A stretch of 49,865 nucleotides of DNA from NCBI GenBank assembly GCA_024742575.1, contig JANSYF010000019.1:1-49865 (forward strand), written 5' to 3'. Position numbers and translations under genes: made by a program. Below are positions 43,549 through 49,865 of the stretch, in pieces. The notes beneath the pieces were generated by a model. It was not told the DNA's origin and did no database searches. It saw nothing but the letters and a program-made list of their open reading frames with translations. How positions within the stretch are numbered: position 1 is the first letter of the stretch; every line of letters begins with the position of its first letter. Origin of the DNA: Paracoccaceae bacterium (GTDB taxonomy: Bacteria > Pseudomonadota > Alphaproteobacteria > Rhodobacterales > Rhodobacteraceae).

Positions 43549-43574
43549 GGAATAATCTCCGAAGGTGGTTCGTC
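43549..43574 (+). promoter_or_regulatory. Putative ECF sigma promoter 3 (GGAAT-N17-CGTC)
   Basis: GGAAT (43549-43553), 17 nt, CGTC (43571-43574), only 17 nt after the CHAT gene stop. Like promoter 1 it reads GGAATAA and CGTCTCC, and it precedes the 56-aa secreted peptide and the VWA gene. Confidence 0.7.
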
Positions 43575-43617
43575 TCCTAGCCACAAGGATGAAACGACCA
43601 CGCAATCTTAGGAGATC
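43571..43617 (+). repeat. Inverted repeat linking -10 element and ribosome site (second case)
   Basis: TCTCCTA (43573-43579) is the reverse complement of TAGGAGA (43609-43615); a G-T pair extends it. As at 33402, the left arm overlaps the -10 CGTC and the right arm is the ribosome site of the next gene. The shared geometry at two ECF-type promoters argues against pure chance. Confidence 0.5.
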
Positions 43618-43620
43618 AAA

Positions 43621-43791
43621 ATGAAAAAGATCGCACTTACCGCCGCTGCAATTGTTTCGTTTGCAACAGTGTCGCAAGCAACAACGACAATCCAGACCAT
43701 CGGCAATCACACCTACATCAACAGCTATGGAACCAGCGGTTTTTCTTCGACGGTGTGTACGACAATTGGCACGACGGTCTACTGCAACTGA
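43621..43791 (+). CDS. Secreted 56-aa Thr-rich peptide with two Cys
   Basis: ATG 43621 follows AGGAGA by 5 nt. Residues 1-20 (MKKIALTAAAIVSFATVSQA) form a textbook signal peptide with an A-x-A-like cleavage site. The mature 36-residue peptide is Thr/Ser/Gly/Tyr-rich and contains two Cys near its end (S-T-V-C-T-T-I-G-T-T-V-Y-C-N), which could form a 9-residue disulfide loop. The gene is the first of the unit behind ECF-type promoter 3 and lies 125 nt before the VWA gene. It may be a signal, toxin or surface peptide. No family recognised. Confidence 0.7.
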   Translation: MKKIALTAAAIVSFATVSQATTTIQTIGNHTYINSYGTSGFSSTVCTTIGTTVYCN

Positions 43792-43916
43792 GTTTGCTGC
43801 TGGCGTCACTGTCCCAATCGTATGGCGGGGCATTGGCGCTGTATCCATCTAATGCAGCCCTTGGCAGTCCGGCCAACGCTTGGCTTCGTTATAAAATTTT
43901 CCCAGAAGGTGGTAAA

Positions 43917-45245
43917 ATGATTGATCTCAAATTCTCGGCAGAGAAAAACGGTTTGCGAGCGGGGTACCCTCAAACCTTTAACGTATTGCTTCGCATATCT
44001 TCTGCTGAAAGTGCCCGTCCCGCCGAAAAGCGCTCGGCTCTGAATATTGCTTTGGTTATCGACAAATCAGGATCAATGGCGGGAGACCCGCTTAACCAAG
44101 CGAAGCGGGCTGCTTCGATGGTTTTGGAACGGCTGGCAGACTATGATCGTCTTTCAATCATAGCATACGACCAAAGCGTCGAAGTGCCAGTGCCATCAAT
44201 GCCGGTTCGTGGATCGCGACTTGAAATAGAGCGCGCAATTCATGCTATCCAGCCTGGCGGTACCACGGCGCTTTTTGATGGTTGGAATGCAGGCGCGCAG
44301 CAACTGTCACGAACAAAGCAAAAATCGGATATCTCCCGTGTGATGTTGCTTTCCGATGGCTGTGCAAATGCAGGTTTAACTGATGTGGGGGAAATCTCAC
44401 AGTTTTGCGCCCGCATGGCGGACTCTGGGGTTTCAACATCAACGTATGGTTTGGGCCTAAATTTTAATGAACTCCTAATGGCGCAAATGGCTGAAGCAGG
44501 GCAGGGCCGTCCGTATTACGGACAAACGGCAGATGACTTGATGGATCCGTTTCAGGAAGAGTTCGAGCTTTTTGATGCATTGGTGGCGCGCAGCCTTAGG
44601 TTGAAACTGACGCCCGAGCCGGGTGTCCGCTTCAAAGTCCTGAATTTGTATCGTGAAGGCTCTGACGGTTCTTTTATATTACCGGATCTTGCCCATGCCG
44701 GAGAGGTTTGGGCATTACTTGAAGTCGAGGTTTGCGACGAAGGGATGGTGTCACAGGTTGGTTCTTCTGTGCGCCTTTTGACGGCGAGGGCAGACTTCAA
44801 AAACCGTGATGGCGAATATGTTGAGAGTGATCAGGCGATACTTGGGCTCGACACTTTGAACCAACAAGATTTCGCCCGCCTAGAAGTTAATCCAGATGTT
44901 CAGAGCCGATTGACTGAAATACGTGCCAGTCAAATGCAGTCGGAAGCAGCGGAAGCCGCGCGACGAGGAGATTGGCAGCGTGTGGATGCCCTAATTGCCC
45001 AGATACGGGAGACTGGACAGGGTAATGCGTGGGTGGTGCAGTCTATTCAGCGTCTGCAGGCATATGCCGATCTACGCAGCGTCAGCGCTTTCGCAAAGGA
45101 AGCGGATCATAAAGCTCATTCCATGAGGAATCGAATGGCTTCGATGTCGGAAAGTGCTGGCAGCTGGTCGGCATCTGAAGAGGCGATGAAGCCAAGATAT
45201 CTGCGGCGCAAACTTGAGCGAGGTCGAAAGCACCCTGGTGATTAA
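43917..45245 (+). CDS. VWA-domain protein with intact MIDAS
   Basis: This 442-aa protein has a short beta domain (residues about 1-40), then a von Willebrand A domain (about 43-225). The metal-ion site is complete: D49-K-S51-G-S53 in VIDKSGSMAG, Thr in G-G-T-T-A-L-F-D-G, and Asp in L-L-S-D-G-C-A-N-A-G. A C-terminal helical region follows. No signal peptide is present with ATG 43917, which has AAGGTGG upstream; a longer reading from GTG 43755 would overlap the secreted peptide gene. VWA proteins act as scaffolds with ATPases or proteases. Together with the CHAT protease it suggests a multi-protein assembly. Confidence 0.82.
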   Translation: MIDLKFSAEKNGLRAGYPQTFNVLLRISSAESARPAEKRSALNIALVIDKSGSMAGDPLNQAKRAASMVLERLADYDRLSIIAYDQSVEVPVPSMPVRGSRLEIERAIHAIQPGGTTALFDGWNAGAQQLSRTKQKSDISRVMLLSDGCANAGLTDVGEISQFCARMADSGVSTSTYGLGLNFNELLMAQMAEAGQGRPYYGQTADDLMDPFQEEFELFDALVARSLRLKLTPEPGVRFKVLNLYREGSDGSFILPDLAHAGEVWALLEVEVCDEGMVSQVGSSVRLLTARADFKNRDGEYVESDQAILGLDTLNQQDFARLEVNPDVQSRLTEIRASQMQSEAAEAARRGDWQRVDALIAQIRETGQGNAWVVQSIQRLQAYADLRSVSAFAKEADHKAHSMRNRMASMSESAGSWSASEEAMKPRYLRRKLERGRKHPGD

Positions 45246-45318
45246 GCCTTGGCAGTAGCCCTGCCATTCCGTGAACGTCCGAAGACTGAAAGACAGTAGA
45301 ATCCCAGAAAGGCAAATC

Positions 45319-45585
45319 ATGCCATACACTTTGAGCAGTCGTTGTCTGGTTCGGGGCTGTGGTGGTCGCATTCAGCCTGACAGCGAGCTTTGTGAGCGTT
45401 GTTATGTGATGTTGAGTAGAGGTGTTTTAATACCGTCGGCGGCTTGGTTCGCGACCGAACTCGAATTCCTGAATAGGCAAAATGAAGAGGCAATGAATCG
45501 AATTTGCGATCTTCACAGGGAAATTGAAGATCTTAGATCGCCAAGCGATCAAGATGATGGGACGCGTGGTTCTTTGGGGAGGTGA
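45319..45585 (+). CDS. Small zinc-finger-like protein
   Basis: This 88-aa protein has four Cys in the order C-x4-C-x10-C-x2-C (SRCLVRGCGG ... ELCERCY, residues 9-28), which fits a zinc-binding knuckle. A helical C-terminal half follows (FATELEFLNRQNEEAMNRICDLHREIEDL), with a coiled-coil look. ATG 45319 is preferred to an upstream start at 45271. It lies 73 nt after the VWA gene and its stop overlaps the thermonuclease GTG (GTGA). Function unknown; a protein-protein or nucleic-acid-binding role is possible. Confidence 0.6.
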   Translation: MPYTLSSRCLVRGCGGRIQPDSELCERCYVMLSRGVLIPSAAWFATELEFLNRQNEEAMNRICDLHREIEDLRSPSDQDDGTRGSLGR

Positions 45586-46181
45586 AAAGAGACATGTTGA
45601 GCAGCCTACCCGCCCAAAACCGTCGAATTGAGACCTGCAACCTGGTGCAAAGGGAGCGACCGTATAAAATGCTAATCGGACAGCTTCGCAATTCGCCTGA
45701 TGATCATGTTCTTGATGCTTTGTACGGCTCTCAATTTCTTTGGTGTGTGAAGGTGGTGGTATTCTCCGGATTTTGCATCGCATTCTTGGTTTGCGCAATC
45801 CCAGCAGCCAGTGCACAAACTGGCCAGATTGACGGCCGCGTGACCAAAGTCCGTGACGTTGACACAATCGTAGTGGCTGGCACAGCCGTTCGCCTCAACG
45901 GCGTCGACGGCCCTGAAACTTCCAACCGTTACGGTCGCGATGCTCGGGTCTTTATGAGGCGATTGGTGGAAGGCAAGAGGGTCACGTGCAATCTGAACGG
46001 TACGCGCACCTACGATCGTTGGGTCGGCGTCTGCTACCTTAATGGCCGTGACATCGGAGGAATCGCAATCTCGCAGGGGCATGCTTTGGACTGCCCGAGA
46101 TATTCGGGCGGCGCTTACAGCAGCTTTGAGACGCAAGCTGCGCGCAGCAGGCTGCCGAGGGCAAGCTATTGCCGTCGGTAA
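45582..46181 (+). CDS. Exported thermonuclease (SNase-like)
   Basis: This 199-aa protein has a hydrophobic signal or anchor around residues 55-78 (ending CAIPAASAQ), preceded by an unusually long hydrophilic N-terminus, then an SNase domain (about 80-199). Catalytic and Ca-binding residues of staphylococcal nuclease have counterparts: D94-T95 (in RDVDTIVV), R104 and D109/E112 (in VRLNGVDGPE), and R146 (in TYDRWVGV). It should degrade DNA or RNA in the periplasm or outside. The start may be GTG 45582 (overlapping the previous stop), ATG 45594 or ATG 45669; the last would give a shorter and more usual signal peptide. Confidence 0.75.
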   Translation: MKRDMLSSLPAQNRRIETCNLVQRERPYKMLIGQLRNSPDDHVLDALYGSQFLWCVKVVVFSGFCIAFLVCAIPAASAQTGQIDGRVTKVRDVDTIVVAGTAVRLNGVDGPETSNRYGRDARVFMRRLVEGKRVTCNLNGTRTYDRWVGVCYLNGRDIGGIAISQGHALDCPRYSGGAYSSFETQAARSRLPRASYCRR

Positions 46182-46196
46182 GTCAACCTAAGGTGA

Positions 46197-46303
46197 CCTT
46201 GGTCTCGAAGTTAATTCTTTCAAGAACCGTTTTACGCCTCAGCAAATTACTCCCGGCATTTGCACCACAACTCTTGCACATCAATCACTCACTGAGACCA
46301 AGG
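46197..46303 (+). repeat. Perfect 10-bp inverted repeat with 87-nt spacer upstream of a gene
   Basis: CCTTGGTCTC (46197-46206) and GAGACCAAGG (46294-46303). The right arm includes the AAGG ribosome site of the gene at 46312. No GGAAT-N17-CGTC promoter is found here. It could be a 5' UTR hairpin controlling translation. Confidence 0.5.
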
Positions 46304-46311
46304 ATGAGATC

Positions 46312-46950
46312 ATGACGACTATTGGCGAAGTTGACCGCACCTGTGCTTTGTGCGGCAAGACAAGCGAACAAATGACGTTAGGCAGCACCAACGCGATGGG
46401 GGCTCCAGACCTCGACCTTCGTCCTTCCGAAATGCAACGCTCCACTATGAGCCTCTGGATCGAACATTGCGTGCATTGCGGCTATACGAACAAGCGCATT
46501 GACCTGTCTGTGGTCGGTGCTGAGGCTGTTTTACCTGCACAAAATAAACCTGAGCAGGCTCTTTCATTGATCGAACAATTTTTGACAGCAAGCCGTGTGG
46601 CAGACCTGACAGGCGATAAGACTCAGGCCGCACATTACGCCTTGTGCGCAGCTTGGGCTGCCGATGACAAAGAAGAAACTGATACGGCCGTGCGCTGCCG
46701 GCGACGTGCGATCGCTTACTTCAATGCCGCCACTGATACTCCTGACGCAGACCCGGATCAACGACTCCATACGCGTGTTCGGATGGTGGACTTGCTGCGG
46801 CGCTGCCTGGACTGGGAGGCGGCGTCGCAACTTGCTCAAGAAATAATGACCGAGGGCGCTGATGGTGTAATCGGCGACGTCGTTCGATTTCAGCTTAAGC
46901 TTTGCAAGCAAGGCGATGCAAATTGCTACACGGTTGCAGATGTAGATTAG
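46312..46950 (+). CDS. Zinc-ribbon protein with helical repeats (DUF2225-like)
   Basis: This 212-aa protein has two Cys pairs, C-A-L-C-G-K (residues about 12-17) and C-V-H-C-G-Y (about 54-59), arranged as in DUF2225-type proteins whose second pair also reads C-x-x-C-G-Y. The rest is helical with Ala-rich TPR-like segments (ALCAAWAADD, LLRRCLDWEAASQLAQE). No signal peptide. Function of the family is unknown. It is preceded by 130 nt containing a long inverted repeat and is therefore probably a separate unit. Confidence 0.6.
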   Translation: MTTIGEVDRTCALCGKTSEQMTLGSTNAMGAPDLDLRPSEMQRSTMSLWIEHCVHCGYTNKRIDLSVVGAEAVLPAQNKPEQALSLIEQFLTASRVADLTGDKTQAAHYALCAAWAADDKEETDTAVRCRRRAIAYFNAATDTPDADPDQRLHTRVRMVDLLRRCLDWEAASQLAQEIMTEGADGVIGDVVRFQLKLCKQGDANCYTVADVD

Positions 46951-47049
46951 GGCGCAGGCATCTTGGCGTGCGGCTAGGAATACCGAGCACAAACGACGGC
47001 AAGCGGATAGGTCGAGCGGCAAAATAGGCCAAGAAGGAGCAGTAAGAAT

Positions 47050-47811
47050 ATGAAGGTGACAATCATAACCGTGGCCAGTGTGATCATGGTGCTTGAGGCT
47101 GGCTTGGCGTTTGCTGGCGATCGCTTCTCAATAGACGGAAACGTGCTAATCTACGACACGACATTTCCACCAGAAACGATAGCAGAAGGCATCTTGCCGG
47201 AAAGCCGATCGCAACAAAGCGATGACGCGGCCGCAGCCGCCGCGTCGGACAATGGAGATGAAGACCGCGACAGCGTTGAGTACTCCGACGTTACATTATT
47301 CCATGAAATTCTTGCCGAGCGCTCCAACATTGAGGCCGTTAAGTTAACCTCGGACGGGGGATCTCCGGGCGCGGGCTATCAAATTGGGCGGATCATTAAC
47401 GAATACGGCCTCGACACAGTAGCGGACCGCGACTGCATCAGCGCGTGTACGTTCATTTTTCTCGGAGGTAAAAATCGGTCAATGACCAAAGGATCACGTT
47501 TGGGCTTTCATCATCTTTATTGGAGTGTGGCTGACGTCAAAGAGTTTTACGAGAGAATGCGCGAAGAAATGGGATGGAACGATCCGTTTGAATTCGCGGA
47601 ATGGGCTTATCGTGAAGGGCAGCGTGATGCTAATGTTTTACTCTCATATTTTGTCACAGCCGATGTAAGCCCAGATTTTGCCCTGGACATCTTGGAACGT
47701 GGTGACGAGCGGATTTGGTACCCTGCTCGAAATATACTTGAGGCTGCTAATGTCCTCCGGTCAGACGCCAGCGATGCAAAAGTTGCCCATCAGGACCTTG
47801 ATCGGAAATAG
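47050..47811 (+). CDS. Secreted ClpP-like serine protease (COG3904-type), second copy
   Basis: This 253-aa protein has an N-terminal signal peptide (about residues 1-22, VIMVLEAGLAFAGD) and a ClpP-like domain. Visible are K-L-T-S-D-G-G-S, the nucleophile elbow C-I-S-A-C with Ser131, and L-G-F-H-H with His154/155. Both Cys flanking the Ser are conserved with the copy at 35468 (C-A-S-A-C), so a disulfide next to the active site is possible in the periplasm. It lacks the transmembrane helix and long linker of that copy. The next gene starts 1 nt after its stop. Confidence 0.75.
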   Translation: MKVTIITVASVIMVLEAGLAFAGDRFSIDGNVLIYDTTFPPETIAEGILPESRSQQSDDAAAAAASDNGDEDRDSVEYSDVTLFHEILAERSNIEAVKLTSDGGSPGAGYQIGRIINEYGLDTVADRDCISACTFIFLGGKNRSMTKGSRLGFHHLYWSVADVKEFYERMREEMGWNDPFEFAEWAYREGQRDANVLLSYFVTADVSPDFALDILERGDERIWYPARNILEAANVLRSDASDAKVAHQDLDRK

Positions 47812-47812
47812 A

Positions 47813-49012
47813 ATGCTGGCTTGTTTTAAATACCATATTGCGTGGCGAGCTCGTCTGTTTGTCGGCCTGTGTTCGTGCGTTGCTTTCCCGTCATTCGCGC
47901 AGGATGCTCAAATTTTTGACTACCGACTTGGGGACCATGTAATCGATTATCCTCTCAGCACGTTAGACGTCATCAGCTCAGGCTTAGACAGTTTTGGCGG
48001 CCAAGCGTTCATACATGTGAACGCTCCGAATTCAACGGAAGTTGTGCTGAAGTTCGAGCATACCAGACAAACGCTGCAACAGATCGAACACTCTTGGATT
48101 GATCGCAGCAGTACCGCGCCCACGGCTCTGGGACTGCCCGGCTTTCCTGAATTTACATTTGGGCAGACAAGCATATCGGACATCCGGTTATCGCTCGGCC
48201 AACAAGGGTTTCAATATACTTGCCGCCAACTGGAACCAATTTCAGAAAAGCAGCTCACCTTTGTTTCTTTCGAGATGCCTGAAAGAAAAAATGTGATCTA
48301 CACCTTTATTGCGGAGGACTCGCAAGAACTGGCCGACGATAAGCCCGTTGAAAACGAAAATATGGACCTCACGCAGACGATCTTGATCGCAGTGATTGTA
48401 TCTCAGTCGCGCGACCTCACAGCTGGGTGCGAGGAGCGATTTCTATCTAAGGTTCATCCCGTGGAAGTGTTGGAAGAAGAAAGGTTTGAAACATTTTTGC
48501 CGGGCGGCGCGCAAGTTACAGATAAGAGTCCGTGGGAGCTTACAATTGACCCACATCTGATGATCCACAAAAACGGCGCGCTGACATGGGGCGACCGCCT
48601 ATACATCATCCCTAACCCGGCAGATTGCACGCGCGCAGATTTTATGATTTGGGCGCATACTTTTGATGATGAGGGTCTTCTGGCGCTCAAGGGGCAAGAA
48701 GTCGATGCAGCCTTCAATATTTTGCTTGTGGAACAGAATCGAGTGCCTCTTCAGTCGCCTGTGCCGCTTGCGAACACTCTCTACGCCCCGATCCATGCCA
48801 GGGATTGGCCACCTTTTGCTTTGGGATCCTTCGTTTTTGGTTCCTTTGATTTTGTACGGATCATAGCCACCGAACCCGATCCATCAGTTTTGGGATTTTC
48901 ATTGGAGTTTCCGGAGGAAACGGCAGGATTTCAAGACAATTATTGGTCACTGGAAGGACTCTTCGAAGTGGGCAACAAAGCGCTGTGGCTTTGTCGGGAA
49001 GGTGAGGGATGA
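47813..49012 (+). CDS. Exported protein of unknown function (399 aa)
   Basis: ATG 47813 follows the ClpP-like gene stop by 1 nt; a longer open frame upstream overlaps that gene and is ignored. Residues 1-30 form a signal peptide (LFVGLCSCVAFPSFAQ, cleavage near AQ-DA). The mature protein is beta-rich with four to five Cys (for example YTCRQLE, AGCEERF, ADCTRAD, LWLCREG). No catalytic motif is recognised. Coupling to the ClpP-like protease suggests a partner or substrate. Its stop overlaps the next start (ATGA). Confidence 0.65.
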   Translation: MLACFKYHIAWRARLFVGLCSCVAFPSFAQDAQIFDYRLGDHVIDYPLSTLDVISSGLDSFGGQAFIHVNAPNSTEVVLKFEHTRQTLQQIEHSWIDRSSTAPTALGLPGFPEFTFGQTSISDIRLSLGQQGFQYTCRQLEPISEKQLTFVSFEMPERKNVIYTFIAEDSQELADDKPVENENMDLTQTILIAVIVSQSRDLTAGCEERFLSKVHPVEVLEEERFETFLPGGAQVTDKSPWELTIDPHLMIHKNGALTWGDRLYIIPNPADCTRADFMIWAHTFDDEGLLALKGQEVDAAFNILLVEQNRVPLQSPVPLANTLYAPIHARDWPPFALGSFVFGSFDFVRIIATEPDPSVLGFSLEFPEETAGFQDNYWSLEGLFEVGNKALWLCREGEG

Positions 49013-49494
49013 AGCGTTTGCTGCCGTATTTGGTTTTCCTGACCTTTGCGCTTTTGTGCGGGAAGGCACTCGCCCAAGACTCGTCCCGTCAACTTTCTAT
49101 CTTGATGGTTGTAAAAGGAACTTGTCCCACGCTCGTGCTGGCGGGAGAGCAACTGCCCTGTGAGGGAACACTTATCCACACCGAATATGACGATGGCCGA
49201 ATAGGTTTCTATTTTGCGGCAGCGGTGCCTGAAGGAAAAATCATCACGTTTTCGGGGCGCGGCCAAGATCAGCGGGCACCATCCGAGAATGTCCGCATCC
49301 AGCCCGTTGATGCGGTAATTCTCTCAAATGGAATTGTCCACGTTTCGGGTGAGTGTCTGTTTGAAAATCCATTTGACGGTCAAGCGCGGATTCAGTGTGC
49401 CGCCAAGTCAGCCGCGTCAGATGAATACCAAGGGCAGTTCCTGACTGATGGGCACGAGCCAAGCATTGTGAACTTGGGAGCCGATAATGGTTGA
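49009..49494 (+). CDS. Small exported protein of unknown function (161 aa)
   Basis: The protein has a signal peptide (MKRLLPYLVFLTFALLCGKALA, cleavage after about residue 22) and a mature beta-rich domain of about 139 residues with Cys in GTCPTL, LPCEGT, GECLFE and IQCAAK, consistent with two disulfides in the periplasm. It starts with ATGA overlapping the previous gene, so the ClpP-like protease and the two exported proteins form one operon. No family recognised. Confidence 0.65.
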   Translation: MKRLLPYLVFLTFALLCGKALAQDSSRQLSILMVVKGTCPTLVLAGEQLPCEGTLIHTEYDDGRIGFYFAAAVPEGKIITFSGRGQDQRAPSENVRIQPVDAVILSNGIVHVSGECLFENPFDGQARIQCAAKSAASDEYQGQFLTDGHEPSIVNLGADNG

Positions 49495-49572
49495 TAGAGG
49501 CGCAGCCCCAAGTGTTAAGGTTGACGACCACCCTTCTTCAGCGCCTGTGAGCTAGCAAGAGCGAGGTTTCAG

Positions 49573-49865
49573 ATGCCGTCAGTGATGAATTGGGGCAGAG
49601 TGCGTTACGAAAAGAAAATTCGTGATCAAGGCTATGCGCCTGTAGAGGATCCTCGACCATCCTCTAAGCCCAAACTTGCTAAAGTAAAAAAACCAAAGGC
49701 TTCGTTAGCGAGTTCCAAAAAAACGCATAAACCCAAAAGAAGACGCAGTTTAGCCGAGAGACGTGAAGCCTCCCGCAGGAATTATATTGCTGCGGTTAAA
49801 AAGGCTATGGTGAGTGGTCAAACGGCCCCGCCTCCTTTCAAAAAGCTGGACCCAAAGATTAAAGA
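49573..49865 (+). CDS. Lys/Arg-rich protein (3' end beyond window)
   Basis: ATG 49573 begins a frame open to the end of the window (97 codons). The product is very basic: repeated K-P-K, K-K-T-H-K-P-K-R-R-R and E-R-R-E-A-S-R-R motifs with many Ser and Pro between residues 30 and 75, suggesting a disordered nucleic-acid-binding or ribosome-binding segment. No family can be named from the visible part. GCGAGG about 8 nt upstream is a possible ribosome site. Confidence 0.55.
   Translation, partial: MPSVMNWGRVRYEKKIRDQGYAPVEDPRPSSKPKLAKVKKPKASLASSKKTHKPKRRRSLAERREASRRNYIAAVKKAMVSGQTAPPPFKKLDPKIK

Noticed and set aside
43755-43916. N-terminal extension of the VWA protein from GTG 43755
   Set aside because: It overlaps the secreted peptide gene in another frame and has no ribosome site, while ATG 43917 has AAGGTGG upstream.
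46977-46981. GGAATA upstream of the second ClpP-like protease gene as an ECF promoter
   Set aside because: The -10 position reads GCAA instead of CGTC; half a motif is not enough.

Overview
The window looks like an accessory region of a high-GC alphaproteobacterium, most likely of the Rhodobacter/Roseobacter type. This rests on the GC-rich coding bias of the left part and on tail genes of the kind common in Rhodobacterales prophages; no rRNA or housekeeping gene confirms it. It has three parts with different gene content and base composition.

Part 1 (about 1-17.75 kb, + strand, GC-rich) is the late half of a siphovirus-type prophage. In order: tail tube (5' end outside the window), tail assembly chaperone with a -1 frameshift extension, tape measure, three tail-tip proteins, hub/J protein, S74 fibre, holin, terminator, endolysin, nested Rz/Rz1-like spanins, collagen-like and repeat-containing fibres, a second S74 fibre. 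It ends with an unexpected cassette: two 2OG-Fe(II) oxygenase-like proteins flanking a small protein with a Cys-rich C-terminus, then a radical SAM/SPASM enzyme and a small lipoprotein. Nearly all genes abut or overlap by 1-11 nt, so this is one late operon.

Part 2 (about 17.76-33.35 kb) is a defence island. A six-gene minus-strand operon encodes, in transcription order, a WYL regulator, a DUF499 ATPase (BrxC/PglY-like), a short PglZ, a DUF1156 adenine methylase (PglXI-like), an unrecognised 166-aa protein and a SNF2 helicase (BrxHII-like). This matches much of type 3 BREX, but no BrxA or BrxF is seen. Next come a HEPN protein with an intact R-x4-H motif and, divergently, an 1107-aa RecB-nuclease/RNase H-like/SF1-helicase fusion.

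Part 3 (about 33.38-49.87 kb, + strand, AT-richer) appears to be a regulon built around an ECF sigma factor. The sigma gene overlaps a gene for a membrane anti-sigma-like protein with two copies of the N-terminal domain, followed by an exported protein with 15 Sel1 repeats and a C-terminal CHAT protease domain. Three copies of the same promoter-like motif (GGAAT, exactly 17 nt, CGTC) lie upstream of (i) a 31-codon leader ORF, a DUF4258 protein, a membrane coiled-coil protein and a ClpP-like protease, (ii) a small secreted protein just before the sigma gene, and (iii) a 56-aa secreted peptide and a VWA protein. Further genes encode a zinc-finger protein, an exported thermonuclease, a DUF2225-like protein, a second ClpP-like protease and exported proteins of unknown function. 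The inferred theme is an envelope-located, sigma-controlled protease system, possibly a stress or conflict response. I do not recognise it as a described system.
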